NCBI GenBank assembly: GCA_017989935.1
Contig: JAGNOY010000027.1
Location: 1-12,715, forward strand
Direction: 5' to 3'
Length of the DNA stretch: 12,715 bases
Source: Chitinophagaceae bacterium
GTDB lineage: Bacteria > Bacteroidota > Bacteroidia > Chitinophagales > Chitinophagaceae
How positions within the stretch are numbered: the stretch's first letter is position 1; every line of letters begins with the position of its first letter. The position numbers and the translations under genes were made by a program. A model generated the notes under the pieces. That model was not told where the DNA came from, searched no databases, and saw nothing but the letters and a program-made list of their open reading frames with translations. Shown here piece by piece: positions 7,003-12,715 of this stretch.

Positions 7003-7587
7003 TTAGATTGTTTTATGAAGAAAAGCAAGAATTTTTTCTTCAACTTCCTTACATGCAGTCTCTAACTGATCATTTATGATTTGGTGATTAAAGTAAGAAG
7101 CGTAAGATAATTCTTCTTCAGCCTTATGAAGTCTTTCTTCTAAAGAGATGGCAGTCTCTGTGCCACGTGCTAACAATCTTGTTCTTAAAATTTCCAACGT
7201 AGGTGTTTTTATAAACAGGCTCAATGAATTAGATCCATAATATTGAATTAGTCTGAGAGCACCTTTAACATCGATATCAGCAATGGGTGTTTTTTGAATT
7301 GCCCATGCTTTTTCAAGTTCAGATTTTAAGGTACCGTAATATTTTCCTGGATAAACCATTTCATATTCAGCAAACGCGTCTTGCTTAATTTTAGTTTCAA
7401 ATGAATCTAAGCTAAGAAAATAATAATGAACACCATTTTGTTCATTTGGTCTAGGGTTTCGTGTGCATGCACTGATTGAGAAAGATAGGAAAGGGTATTT
7501 TTCTAGTAAATATGAAACAATACTTGACTTGCCTGAGCCAGAAGGGGCTGTAATGATGATCAGTTTTTTTGAATCCAACTCAGACAT
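7003..7587 (-). CDS. gmk: Guanylate kinase
   Basis: Guanylate kinase phosphorylates GMP (and dGMP) with ATP to GDP, an essential cytoplasmic step in GTP synthesis. The 194-residue length is usual. The P-loop is APSGSGKSS at residues 14-22. The GMP-binding region shows SFSISACTRNPRPNEQNG and HYYFLS, then YPGKYYGTLKSE and IADIDVKGALRL; the lid is LLARGTETAISLEERL. The start at 7587 overlaps the stop of the upstream thioredoxin-like gene by one base (TAATG), which points to translational coupling. A longer frame from an ATG at 7623 would lie inside that gene and adds no conserved sequence. Confidence 0.95.
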   Translation of the reverse strand: MSELDSKKLIIITAPSGSGKSSIVSYLLEKYPFLSFSISACTRNPRPNEQNGVHYYFLSLDSFETKIKQDAFAEYEMVYPGKYYGTLKSELEKAWAIQKTPIADIDVKGALRLIQYYGSNSLSLFIKTPTLEILRTRLLARGTETAISLEERLHKAEEELSYASYFNHQIINDQLETACKEVEEKILAFLHKTI

Positions 7588-8114
7588 TATTTGATCATTA
7601 ATTTCTCTAGATCTTTTTCGCAATCTTCAGCATGTTGGTATTTGCCAAGAATAATACCATCAGCGTCAATTAAAAAAGCCTGAGGCACAAATTGAACGCC
7701 ATAAATTGCGGCACCTTTGCTTTGCCATCCGCCTAGGTCGCTCATGTGATAGGGCCAAACCAATTTATCTTTTTCAATGGCTTGGATCCAAGGCTCTTTA
7801 GATTTATCTAATGACACACTTACAATGGTGAACCCTTTTTTGGCTTTCTTAAATTTTTTGCTGCTGTATTTCTGGTAAAATTCTACCAATTTAGGATTTG
7901 ACATTCTGCAAGGACCGCACCAACTTGCCCAAAAATCAAGTAGAATAACTCTTTTTGAATTGATTTCAGATAAAGTAATGATTTCGCCTTGAGGATTTTC
8001 AAATGCTAAATCTGGAGCCTTTTGACCTACTTCTATTTTTGTGTTTTCGTATTGTGCGTAAGAAATAGTAAAATTGATACATATCAATAGAATGAAGGCT
8101 ATGATTTTTTTCAT
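7587..8114 (-). CDS. Secreted TlpA-like thioredoxin-fold protein
   Basis: A 175-residue thiol-disulfide protein of the TlpA/ResA (AhpC-TSA/redoxin) group, probably acting in the periplasm to reduce or exchange disulfides. A signal peptide covers residues 1-20 (MKKIIAFILLICINFTISYA), followed by IEVGQKAPDL, typical of the redoxin start. The active site is WCGPC at 65-69, in FWASWCGPCR. The cis-proline is in GVQFVPQAFLID. It is the first gene of an operon leading to gmk; the partnership with guanylate kinase is probably only positional. The partner substrate cannot be inferred. Confidence 0.9.
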   Translation of the reverse strand: MKKIIAFILLICINFTISYAQYENTKIEVGQKAPDLAFENPQGEIITLSEINSKRVILLDFWASWCGPCRMSNPKLVEFYQKYSSKKFKKAKKGFTIVSVSLDKSKEPWIQAIEKDKLVWPYHMSDLGGWQSKGAAIYGVQFVPQAFLIDADGIILGKYQHAEDCEKDLEKLMIK

Positions 8115-8132
8115 AATTTTTTTTTATTCTAC

Positions 8133-8140
8133 CAAAGATA
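8133..8140 (-). promoter_or_regulatory. -7 box for the tlpA-like/gmk operon
   Basis: On the minus strand the bases read TATCTTTG, an exact TAnnTTTG match, 18 bases before the ATG at 8114. No TTG element is visible about 20 bases upstream, so the -33 half is missing or degenerate. Confidence 0.45.
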
Positions 8141-8167
8141 GAAGTTTTGTTGGATTTGAATTAGCTG

Positions 8168-8192
8168 AGCCTTAAAGATTTTGTTTAAGGCT
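8168..8192 (-). terminator. Hairpin downstream of the unknown secreted-protein gene
   Basis: GCCTTAAA (8169-8176) and TTTAAGGC (8184-8191) pair perfectly across a 7-base loop, with one further A-T pair outside. It lies 17 bases beyond the stop codon of the gene ending at 8209 and upstream of the next -7 box, where a terminator would be expected. There is no U-tract after the stem, so it may instead be a 3'-end stabilising hairpin. Confidence 0.45.
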
Positions 8193-8208
8193 TGTAAATG
8201 AAATAAAA

Positions 8209-8853
8209 CTATTTTTTAGTTTTATCAATTTCATTAAGTCTCTGAACATAACGCAAGATGACTTGTAAATTGTCTAAGTCTTTTTCTTTGTTATATTGTT
8301 CAATCAAACTTTCTTTATTTTCTAGAAGTTTTCTCATTTGAAATCTGTCTAACAAAATAGGTTTGGGCTTCTTTTGACTCATATTTAGGTAATATAAATG
8401 CCTTTTTTCGTTAGTTTCGGCAATAAACCTAGCCTCAAAGCCACCACTCGCCCCATAAATTGCAGTTATTTCATCATAGTGATCTTGTTCTTTTTTAGTG
8501 ATACTGCCTTGGAAAACCATGTAATTTCCTTCTAAAAGTACTTTACAATAAAAGGGAGCAAGTTTTAATTTTTCACCATTTAGAAATAACGAGTCTCGAG
8601 AGCGAATTGCAAAAATACTTGTTCGTATTGTTTTGGTGGTAATGTTTTCTGTGTTGGTGAGTATCTCATAATCATTACCTCCGTACACTCTAATCTCAGG
8701 AATAGGTCGTTTGCGGACTTGTACTAAATCTTCAAAAGTTTCAGCACTTGACCTTTTAAGACTTTTCCATGAATCAAAATAGATATTGTTGTTTTGGCTA
8801 AACAACAATACACCTTGAAACATGAAAGCTACAAGCAATCCGATTTTTTTCAT
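8209..8853 (-). CDS. Secreted protein of unknown function
   Basis: I do not recognise this family. The chosen start at 8853 gives 214 residues and places a signal peptide at the N terminus (MKKIGLLVAFMFQGVLLFSQ), with likely cleavage near residue 19. An in-frame ATG at 8895 would add 14 residues and would lie upstream of the putative promoter. The mature part looks globular and soluble: a beta-rich middle with many Tyr/Phe (YGGNDYEIL, RDSLFLNGEKLKL, ITAIYGASGGFEARF), then a charged helical C terminus rich in Lys/Glu (LLENKESLIEQYNKEKD). It contains a single Cys (in FYCKVLL), and no transmembrane segment or enzyme motif is seen. The gene seems to be a single unit with its own promoter and a downstream hairpin. 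A periplasmic or outer-membrane-associated location is inferred from the signal peptide only. Confidence 0.7.
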   Translation of the reverse strand: MKKIGLLVAFMFQGVLLFSQNNNIYFDSWKSLKRSSAETFEDLVQVRKRPIPEIRVYGGNDYEILTNTENITTKTIRTSIFAIRSRDSLFLNGEKLKLAPFYCKVLLEGNYMVFQGSITKKEQDHYDEITAIYGASGGFEARFIAETNEKRHLYYLNMSQKKPKPILLDRFQMRKLLENKESLIEQYNKEKDLDNLQVILRYVQRLNEIDKTKK

Positions 8854-8860
8854 TGGAGCA

Positions 8861-8892
8861 CAAAAATAAGCTTGAAAAGTGATTGTTTGCAA
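8861..8892 (-). promoter_or_regulatory. Promoter of the unknown secreted-protein gene (-7 and -33)
   Basis: Minus-strand TATTTTTG (8861-8868) matches TAnnTTTG, and a TTG lies 21 bases upstream (8890-8892), close to the Bacteroidota -33/-7 spacing. Seven bases separate the -7 box from the ATG at 8853, implying a leader of at most a few bases. The -33 TTG lies inside the palindrome at 8881-8897. Confidence 0.5.
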
Positions 8893-8897
8893 CAATC
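8881..8897. promoter_or_regulatory. Operator-like palindrome over the -33 element
   Basis: GATTGTT-TGC-AACAATC is a perfect 7-bp inverted repeat with a 3-base centre. It covers the -33 TTG of the promoter reading toward 8853, so a dimeric regulator bound here would compete with RNA polymerase. No regulator gene is nearby, and chance formation cannot be excluded. Confidence 0.35.
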
Positions 8898-8925
8898 CTT
8901 AATTTTATTATTATATTAAGGATTG
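8893..8925 (-). terminator. Hairpin downstream of iscS
   Basis: CAATCCTTAAT (8893-8903) and ATTAAGGATTG (8915-8925) are a perfect 11-bp inverted repeat with an 11-base AT-only loop, 75 bases past the iscS stop codon. It is a candidate 3' end for the iscS mRNA but has no U-tract. It shares bases 8893-8897 with the palindrome at 8881-8897, so the two structures exclude each other. Confidence 0.45.
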
Positions 8926-8999
8926 ATTCCTTTTGAGTTAGATGAAAATGTAGGTGATAAACGACATATTTCAATCTAAACAAATAAATATTATTTCAC

Positions 9000-10214
9000 T
9001 TAATGAGCTGCCCATTCAATTGAATCGAGATCTATGCCTTCTTTATACATTTCCCATAAAGGGCTCATTTCACGGAGTTTATTTACAGTATCTGTAACTG
9101 CTTTGATGGTATAATCGACCTCTTCTTCAGTAGTAAATCTACTTAGACCAAATCGAAGTGAGCTATGAGCTAAATCGTCGCCAAGTCCCAAGGCTTTTAG
9201 TACATACGATGGTTCTAGAGAGGCTGAAGTACATGCACTTCCACTACTTAAGGCAATATTTTTATTAATACCCATCAACAATCCTTCGCCTTCTACATGT
9301 TTAAAAGAAATATTAGCAACGTGGGGCAATCTGTTGGTTTTATGTCCATTTAAGTAGCTTTCTTCAACCTGCATTAAACCAGTTTCTAGGCGGTCTCTTA
9401 ATTTAGTGATTCTAGCAGTGTCAGCTTCCATTTCATTCATACAAATCTCACAAGCTTTTCCAAAGCCTACTATGCCTGGTACATTTAAAGTGCCACTTCT
9501 CATGCCTCTTTCATGTCCACCGCCGTCCATTTGGGCTGTCACTTTTACACGTGGATTTTTTCGACGTACATAAAGCGCACCTACACCCTTAGGGCCGTAC
9601 ATTTTGTGACCCGTAAACGCCATCAAGTCGATACCGTCTTTGTTTACGTCTACTGGAATTTTTCCAACGGCTTGCACTGCATCACTCATTAAAAGTACCC
9701 CATGTTTTTTAGCAATCAGTGATATTTCCTTCATGGGGTTTATGGTACCAATTTCATTGTTGGCATACATAATAGAAATAAGGATGGTTTTGGGAGTAAT
9801 CGCTTTTTCGAGCTCTTGAAGATTAATCATCCCATCTGCGCCTACCTCTAAATAAGTTACTTCGGCCCCTTGTTTTTCTAAATGCTTGCAAGTGTCTAAT
9901 ACCGCTTTGTGCTCGATAGTAGTTGTAATGATATGATTCCCTTTAGAAGCATACATTTCAAAAACACCTTTAATGGCCAAATTATCTGCTTCAGTTGCAC
10001 CAGAAGTTAAAATGATTTCTTTAGGATCTGCACCAATTAATCGAGCAATTTGTTCGCGAGCATAATCGACAGCTTCTTCGGCGACCCAACCAAAGGAATG
10101 GTTTCTGCTTGCTGCATTCCCAAAGTTTTGCGTAAAATAAGGAATCATAGCGTCTACAACTCGCGGATCGCAGGGTGTAGTGGCATTATTATCTAAATAT
10201 ATGGGGAAATTCAT
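9000..10214 (-). CDS. iscS: Cysteine desulfurase IscS
   Basis: IscS is a PLP-dependent cytoplasmic enzyme that takes sulfur from L-cysteine as a persulfide and hands it on for Fe-S clusters, tRNA thiolation and cofactors. The 404 residues equal the length of E. coli IscS. The PLP lysine is Lys204 in TGHKMYGPKG, and the persulfide cysteine is Cys328 in SSGSACTS, the same number as in E. coli. The start YLDNNATTPCDPRVV, the block TSGATEADNLAIKG and the C-terminal end SPLWEMYKEGIDLDSIEW are all typical, so this is IscS rather than SufS or NifS. No iscU, iscA, hscA or fdx is adjacent on either side, so it is apparently a single-gene unit with its own promoter. Confidence 0.95.
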   Translation of the reverse strand: MNFPIYLDNNATTPCDPRVVDAMIPYFTQNFGNAASRNHSFGWVAEEAVDYAREQIARLIGADPKEIILTSGATEADNLAIKGVFEMYASKGNHIITTTIEHKAVLDTCKHLEKQGAEVTYLEVGADGMINLQELEKAITPKTILISIMYANNEIGTINPMKEISLIAKKHGVLLMSDAVQAVGKIPVDVNKDGIDLMAFTGHKMYGPKGVGALYVRRKNPRVKVTAQMDGGGHERGMRSGTLNVPGIVGFGKACEICMNEMEADTARITKLRDRLETGLMQVEESYLNGHKTNRLPHVANISFKHVEGEGLLMGINKNIALSSGSACTSASLEPSYVLKALGLGDDLAHSSLRFGLSRFTTEEEVDYTIKAVTDTVNKLREMSPLWEMYKEGIDLDSIEWAAH

Positions 10215-10241
10215 ACCTAATGTTTTGTTTTGTTAAGGATG

Positions 10242-10269
10242 CAAATATATTTTAGAAAAGTGAGTCAAA
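10242..10269 (-). promoter_or_regulatory. iscS promoter (-7 TATATTTG, -33 TTTG)
   Basis: On the minus strand TATATTTG (10242-10249) matches the -7 consensus exactly, and TTTG (10266-10269) lies 16 bases upstream, slightly short of the usual spacing. Transcription would start about 20-25 bases before the ATG at 10214. It is the clearest promoter in the window. No IscR-type palindrome is evident. Confidence 0.6.
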
Positions 10270-10341
10270 ATCAGATTTGATTGTTATTCTGTGAATTAGT
10301 CTATAGTTTTATTTTATAGTGGCATTTTAAAAATCTTATTT

Positions 10342-10349
10342 TAGTTTTG
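10342..10349 (+). promoter_or_regulatory. -7 box for the epimerase gene
   Basis: TAGTTTTG matches TAnnTTTG and ends only four bases before the ATG at 10354, so the transcript would begin at or very near the start codon. There is no clear TTG at -33, which lowers confidence. Confidence 0.35.
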
Positions 10350-10353
10350 GCTC

Positions 10354-10782
10354 ATGAAGAATCTAGAGCATATTGGCATTGCTGTTAAATCATTGAAAGT
10401 TTCAGTTCCTTTATTTGAAAAGTTATTAAATACAACTTGTTATAAAACTGAGTCTGTAGAGAGCGAACACGTGAATACGGCGTTTTTTCAATTGTCGCAG
10501 GCCAATAAATTTGAAGGAAGTACCAAAATTGAGCTGTTAGAAAGCTCAACAGAGGATGGTGTTATAGCTAAGTTTATCGAAAAAAAGGGCGAAGGAATTC
10601 ATCACCTTGCTTTTGAGGTGGAGGATATTTATGCGGAAATGGAGAGAATGCGAAAAGAAGGTTTTAAACTATTGAATGAAACGCCTAAAAACGGAGCAGA
10701 TCAAAAACTCGTATGTTTTCTGCATCCTAAGGATACGAACGGGGTGCTTATTGAACTATGTCAACAAATTAAATCAAGCTAA
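10354..10782 (+). CDS. mce: Methylmalonyl-CoA epimerase
   Basis: This 142-residue enzyme of the glyoxalase/VOC fold interconverts the (R) and (S) forms of methylmalonyl-CoA, linking propionyl-CoA to succinyl-CoA. The two VOC modules show EHIGIAVKSL at the start with metal-ligand candidate His6, KIELLES around Glu60, GEGIHHLAFEVEDI with His83/His84 near 79-92, and GVLIELCQ with Glu134 at the end. The length is usual for bacterial and archaeal epimerases. The epimerase is preferred over a general glyoxalase because of the HHLAFEV and IELLES blocks. No mutase or propionyl-CoA carboxylase genes are in the window. It is divergent from iscS and convergent with the small membrane-protein gene. Confidence 0.88.
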   Translation: MKNLEHIGIAVKSLKVSVPLFEKLLNTTCYKTESVESEHVNTAFFQLSQANKFEGSTKIELLESSTEDGVIAKFIEKKGEGIHHLAFEVEDIYAEMERMRKEGFKLLNETPKNGADQKLVCFLHPKDTNGVLIELCQQIKSS

Positions 10783-10811
10783 GGCTTAGAGAAGACTGTA
10801 AAAATGAGTTC

Positions 10812-11306
10812 TTACTGGCGCATTTGTTTGTCAGGACGATTTTCGGCCGTATATATTATTTTATAATAGCGTTTACCTTTGTATTTATAACAAATTACGG
10901 CTTCTCCTTGGAAGGGAAACGGCTCTACAAAAGATTTTGCTCGCTCACTAGAATCAATCATATGATTGAAATAACGATATAAGTTTTTGTTGGCCTTAAT
11001 TTGATAGCTTCCTTTTTTGATCGCTGTGTCTACACGATAAGTAGTGCTCATATTAAACACATCACAAGGCACTGGTGTATTACCAAACCAAACCGAATCG
11101 AGAATAATTTGATCGAAGAGTGTGGTAATATTAAACTCATATACATTACCAATTGGTCCAATACCTCGGCTACGCCAAGAATAATAGCTACTCTGTACTG
11201 TAAGGTGTTCGATTTTTTGTTTAGTGCGTTTGGGGTATTTCTTTTTTCCAAACATGAGGAGTGCAAAAAATACACAGACACTTAAAAGCAAGATTTTTTT
11301 AATCAT
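10812..11306 (-). CDS. Small exported or membrane-anchored protein of unknown function
   Basis: A 164-residue protein I cannot assign. Residues 1-20 (MIKKILLLSVCVFFALLMFG) form a hydrophobic segment followed by a strongly basic stretch (KKKYPKRTKQK). That pattern fits an N-terminal membrane anchor with the rest outside, or an uncleaved signal. A Cys at position 11 is preceded by LSV, a poor lipobox. The remainder is rich in Tyr and looks beta-stranded (NVYEFNITTLFDQIILDSVWF, AVICYKYKGKRYYKIIYT). The start codon overlaps the holA stop in an ATGA, so it is probably made from the holA mRNA by coupled translation. No functional link to DNA polymerase is implied by the sequence. Confidence 0.65.
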   Translation of the reverse strand: MIKKILLLSVCVFFALLMFGKKKYPKRTKQKIEHLTVQSSYYSWRSRGIGPIGNVYEFNITTLFDQIILDSVWFGNTPVPCDVFNMSTTYRVDTAIKKGSYQIKANKNLYRYFNHMIDSSERAKSFVEPFPFQGEAVICYKYKGKRYYKIIYTAENRPDKQMRQ

Positions 11307-12304
11307 AACACCAATAATTTAGCAGTTAATTCTTTCAGTAAAGATAGGTCATTGTGCGCAACATCAATTCCGATGGCTTTCAAATTGTATTCATGAATTA
11401 GATGAATGGCTTTGTTGGTTTGAGCCAGTGAATATTTTCGTGAAGCCTGTTCGTAATCTTTTACAAAATAGGGGCCGATTTTTAAAGCGGCAGCTATTTC
11501 TTTTTGGCCTAAACTTTTTGCGTAATGGTATTGATAGAGTTTGCAAAATTGGCCATAAAGTGTGGCTGTAACTACCACCATAGGGGCATCTTTAGGATTG
11601 GCCAAAAAATAATTCACTACCTTAAATGCTTTTTCTCCATTTCTTTCTAAAACAGCTGTGGGATACTGAAATACGTTATAGTCTTTACTAATGCCAATAT
11701 ATTTTTCGATAAGTTCTTCAGTGATTTCTTCACCTGGCTGAATGTTAAGCATCACTTTTTCTAGCTCATTGACAATTTTTTGCAAGTCGTTGCCTAGATA
11801 GATACCTAGTAATTCTGCATTCCGTTGATTGATTTTAAGATTTTTGGTGATGCAATAATTTAAAATCCAATCAGTAAGTTGGTATTCTTTTATTTTTTCG
11901 AAGGTGTGGTAATCGGCATGTTTTTTAATGGAACGATATAAAGAAGTTCTGCCATCAAGTTTTTTATGCTTATACGCAATGACTAGAATGGTGTCTTTAG
12001 AGGGGTTTGTAATATAGGCTTCAAGCTCTGTGATTTTTTTCATTTGAGCCGCCTCTTTGAGAATTACGAGTCTTCTTTGAGAGAAGGCAGGATAGCTTCT
12101 ACATTCGTTGACCACATCTGTCCAATCGGCATCTTTGCCATAAAAAACACTTTGGTTAAAATCTTTTTCATGAGGCTCGAGGGCATGATTTTCGAAGGCA
12201 TGAGTAAGTTGATCGATATAATAAGCTTCTTCGCCATCAAAAACATATACAGGTTTGAATTGACGATTGTTGATTTCCTTTAAAATATCATTGACTGCTT
12301 TCAT
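11303..12304 (-). CDS. holA: DNA polymerase III, delta subunit
   Basis: HolA (delta) is the clamp-loader subunit that opens the beta sliding clamp during DNA replication. The protein is 333 residues, near the family length of about 330-345. The start region KPVYVFDGEEAYYIDQL (near 16-32) is the family hallmark. Later come RRLVILKEAAQMKKI, a degenerate AAA+-like domain without a functional Walker A motif, YIGISKDYNVFQY and a helical C-terminal domain ending in LSLLKELTAKLLVL. The ATG at 12304 was chosen because MKAVNDILKEI directly precedes the conserved block; the open frame continues 66 codons upstream to 12502, but that part is a translation of the repeat element at 12361-12446. The small membrane-protein gene overlaps its stop by four bases. 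No clear -7 box was found upstream. Confidence 0.92.
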   Translation of the reverse strand: MKAVNDILKEINNRQFKPVYVFDGEEAYYIDQLTHAFENHALEPHEKDFNQSVFYGKDADWTDVVNECRSYPAFSQRRLVILKEAAQMKKITELEAYITNPSKDTILVIAYKHKKLDGRTSLYRSIKKHADYHTFEKIKEYQLTDWILNYCITKNLKINQRNAELLGIYLGNDLQKIVNELEKVMLNIQPGEEITEELIEKYIGISKDYNVFQYPTAVLERNGEKAFKVVNYFLANPKDAPMVVVTATLYGQFCKLYQYHYAKSLGQKEIAAALKIGPYFVKDYEQASRKYSLAQTNKAIHLIHEYNLKAIGIDVAHNDLSLLKELTAKLLVL

Positions 12305-12360
12305 AAGGGCTACATAAAATTGAATAAAAGGTTGCTTAGGATACTTTACATGACTTGACT

Positions 12361-12446
12361 GCGTGAGGGATGGTAGCGGAAATCCCATCTCGTTCTTCAA
12401 AACGAGATGGATTGCAGCGAACAGCCCGACCCAGCGGGGCACGCCC
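12361..12446. repeat. 86-bp palindromic (REP-like) intergenic element
   Basis: The element has ends GCGTG (12361-12365) and CACGC (12440-12444) that can pair, and a central perfect 10-bp stem CCATCTCGTT (12385-12394) / AACGAGATGG (12401-12410) around a 6-base loop. The stem is flanked by imperfect direct repeats GGATGGTAGCGGAA (12368-12381) and GGATTGCAGCGAA (12409-12421). A small CCC-AGC-GGG hairpin lies near the right end. It is clearly more GC-rich than the surroundings. The layout of conserved flanks around a variable stem resembles dispersed palindromic repeats I recall from other Bacteroidota genomes; this is from memory and not checked. It lies between the exonuclease and holA, both read on the minus strand, so it would be transcribed if they share an mRNA. 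Confidence 0.7.
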
Positions 12447-12511
12447 AATATCAATTCATAAACAAGAAAGAACTTTTTTGCGAACTTGACTTCAAGATGC
12501 AATGATACAAT

Positions 12512-12715
12512 TTATGCAGGGATGTTAGTCTCGATATCTTCTAAAAAATGGATATGAGTCTCGGGAATTAAAGGGAGTGTATGAAGGCGCATCAGAATTT
12601 GAGCCACAGTGACCACATCGCGGTTGCAATAAGAAGCGATTCTTTGTAAGTTGCGTTCTTCCCAGAACACTTTGCCTACTTGGCTTCCATCGATATCTGA
12701 CTTAGGGCTTTCGAT
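12512..12715 (-). CDS. PolB-like 3'-5' exonuclease, C-terminal part (5' end outside window)
   Basis: The last 67 residues of a gene that starts beyond the window, reading without interruption from base 12715. The visible part includes KSDIDGSQVGKVFWEE and RIASYCNRDVVTVAQI, which matches the final conserved block of the predicted 3'-5' exonuclease family related to the PolB proofreading domain (DnaQ-like, RNase H fold). In that family the YC..DVV segment carries the last catalytic Asp, here in NRDVV. The family hydrolyses DNA or RNA ends, but this branch is little characterised. It is followed on the same strand, after a 207-bp spacer holding the palindromic element, by holA. Confidence 0.8.
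   Translation of the reverse strand: MESPKSDIDGSQVGKVFWEERNLQRIASYCNRDVVTVAQILMRLHTLPLIPETHIHFLEDIETNIPA

Noticed and set aside
6981..7043. Earlier start for the CNNM/CorC protein overlapping gmk by 41 bases
   Set aside because: It would put a lysine-rich tail before the first membrane helix and within gmk; the ATG at 6980 fits the family better.
10783..10811. CTAAG-G-CTTAG palindrome between the epimerase gene and the small membrane-protein gene as a terminator
   Set aside because: The stem is only five base pairs with a one-base centre and no U-tract, too weak to support a terminator.
12305..12502. 66-codon N-terminal extension of holA starting at 12502
   Set aside because: The extension is the translation of the palindromic element and has no family resemblance; the conserved HolA start lies just after the ATG at 12304.
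1..12715. CRISPR array, tRNA, rRNA, insertion sequence, toxin-antitoxin or phage defence system
   Set aside because: No regularly spaced repeats, cloverleaf sequence, transposase motifs or paired small toxin/antitoxin genes were seen on either strand.

Overview
The window is ordinary chromosomal DNA from a member of the Bacteroidota. The evidence is an AT-rich base composition, closely packed genes, protein sequences typical of that phylum (IscS, HolA, the small SPOUT methylase, a CNNM/CorC protein), and several upstream regions that carry the phylum's TAnnTTTG -7 promoter box instead of a TATAAT box. The class cannot be fixed from this stretch; Chitinophagia, Sphingobacteriia or Flavobacteriia would all fit. 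I see no rRNA, tRNA, CRISPR array, transposase or phage gene.

Layout. Positions 1-1779 (+) hold the C-terminal part of a histidine ammonia-lyase, then an orphan FeoA-domain protein and an alpha/beta hydrolase, each separated from the next by one base. Positions 1781-2296 (-) are a YkgJ-type cysteine-cluster protein, tail to tail with the hydrolase. Positions 2502-4989 (+) hold a LigB/DODA-type dioxygenase, a spacer of about 240 bp with a structured repeat-like element, a SPOUT RNA methyltransferase and a secreted L,D-transpeptidase. Positions 4994-8114 (-) are a tight operon read tlpA-like thioredoxin, gmk, CNNM/CorC membrane protein, sugar-1-phosphate nucleotidyltransferase. Positions 8209-8853 (-) encode a secreted protein of unknown function. 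Positions 9000-10214 (-) are iscS with a recognisable promoter. Position 10354 begins a divergent methylmalonyl-CoA epimerase (+). Positions 10812-12304 (-) are holA and a short membrane-anchored protein overlapping its stop codon. Upstream of holA lies an 86-bp palindromic repeat-like element. The window ends inside a PolB-like 3'-5' exonuclease (-).

Most genes are housekeeping: nucleotide synthesis (gmk), Fe-S cluster and thio-group sulfur supply (iscS), DNA replication and repair (holA, exonuclease), RNA methylation, peptidoglycan (L,D-transpeptidase and possibly the nucleotidyltransferase) and histidine and propionyl-CoA catabolism (hutH, mce). I do not see a convincing new multi-gene system. 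The points most worth a second look are non-coding: the palindromic element at 12361-12446, which also creates a false N-terminal extension of holA; a second structured element at 3412-3540 with similar half-sites; and -7 boxes so close to start codons that several mRNAs may be leaderless. The hutH-feoA-hydrolase arrangement is the oddest gene grouping.
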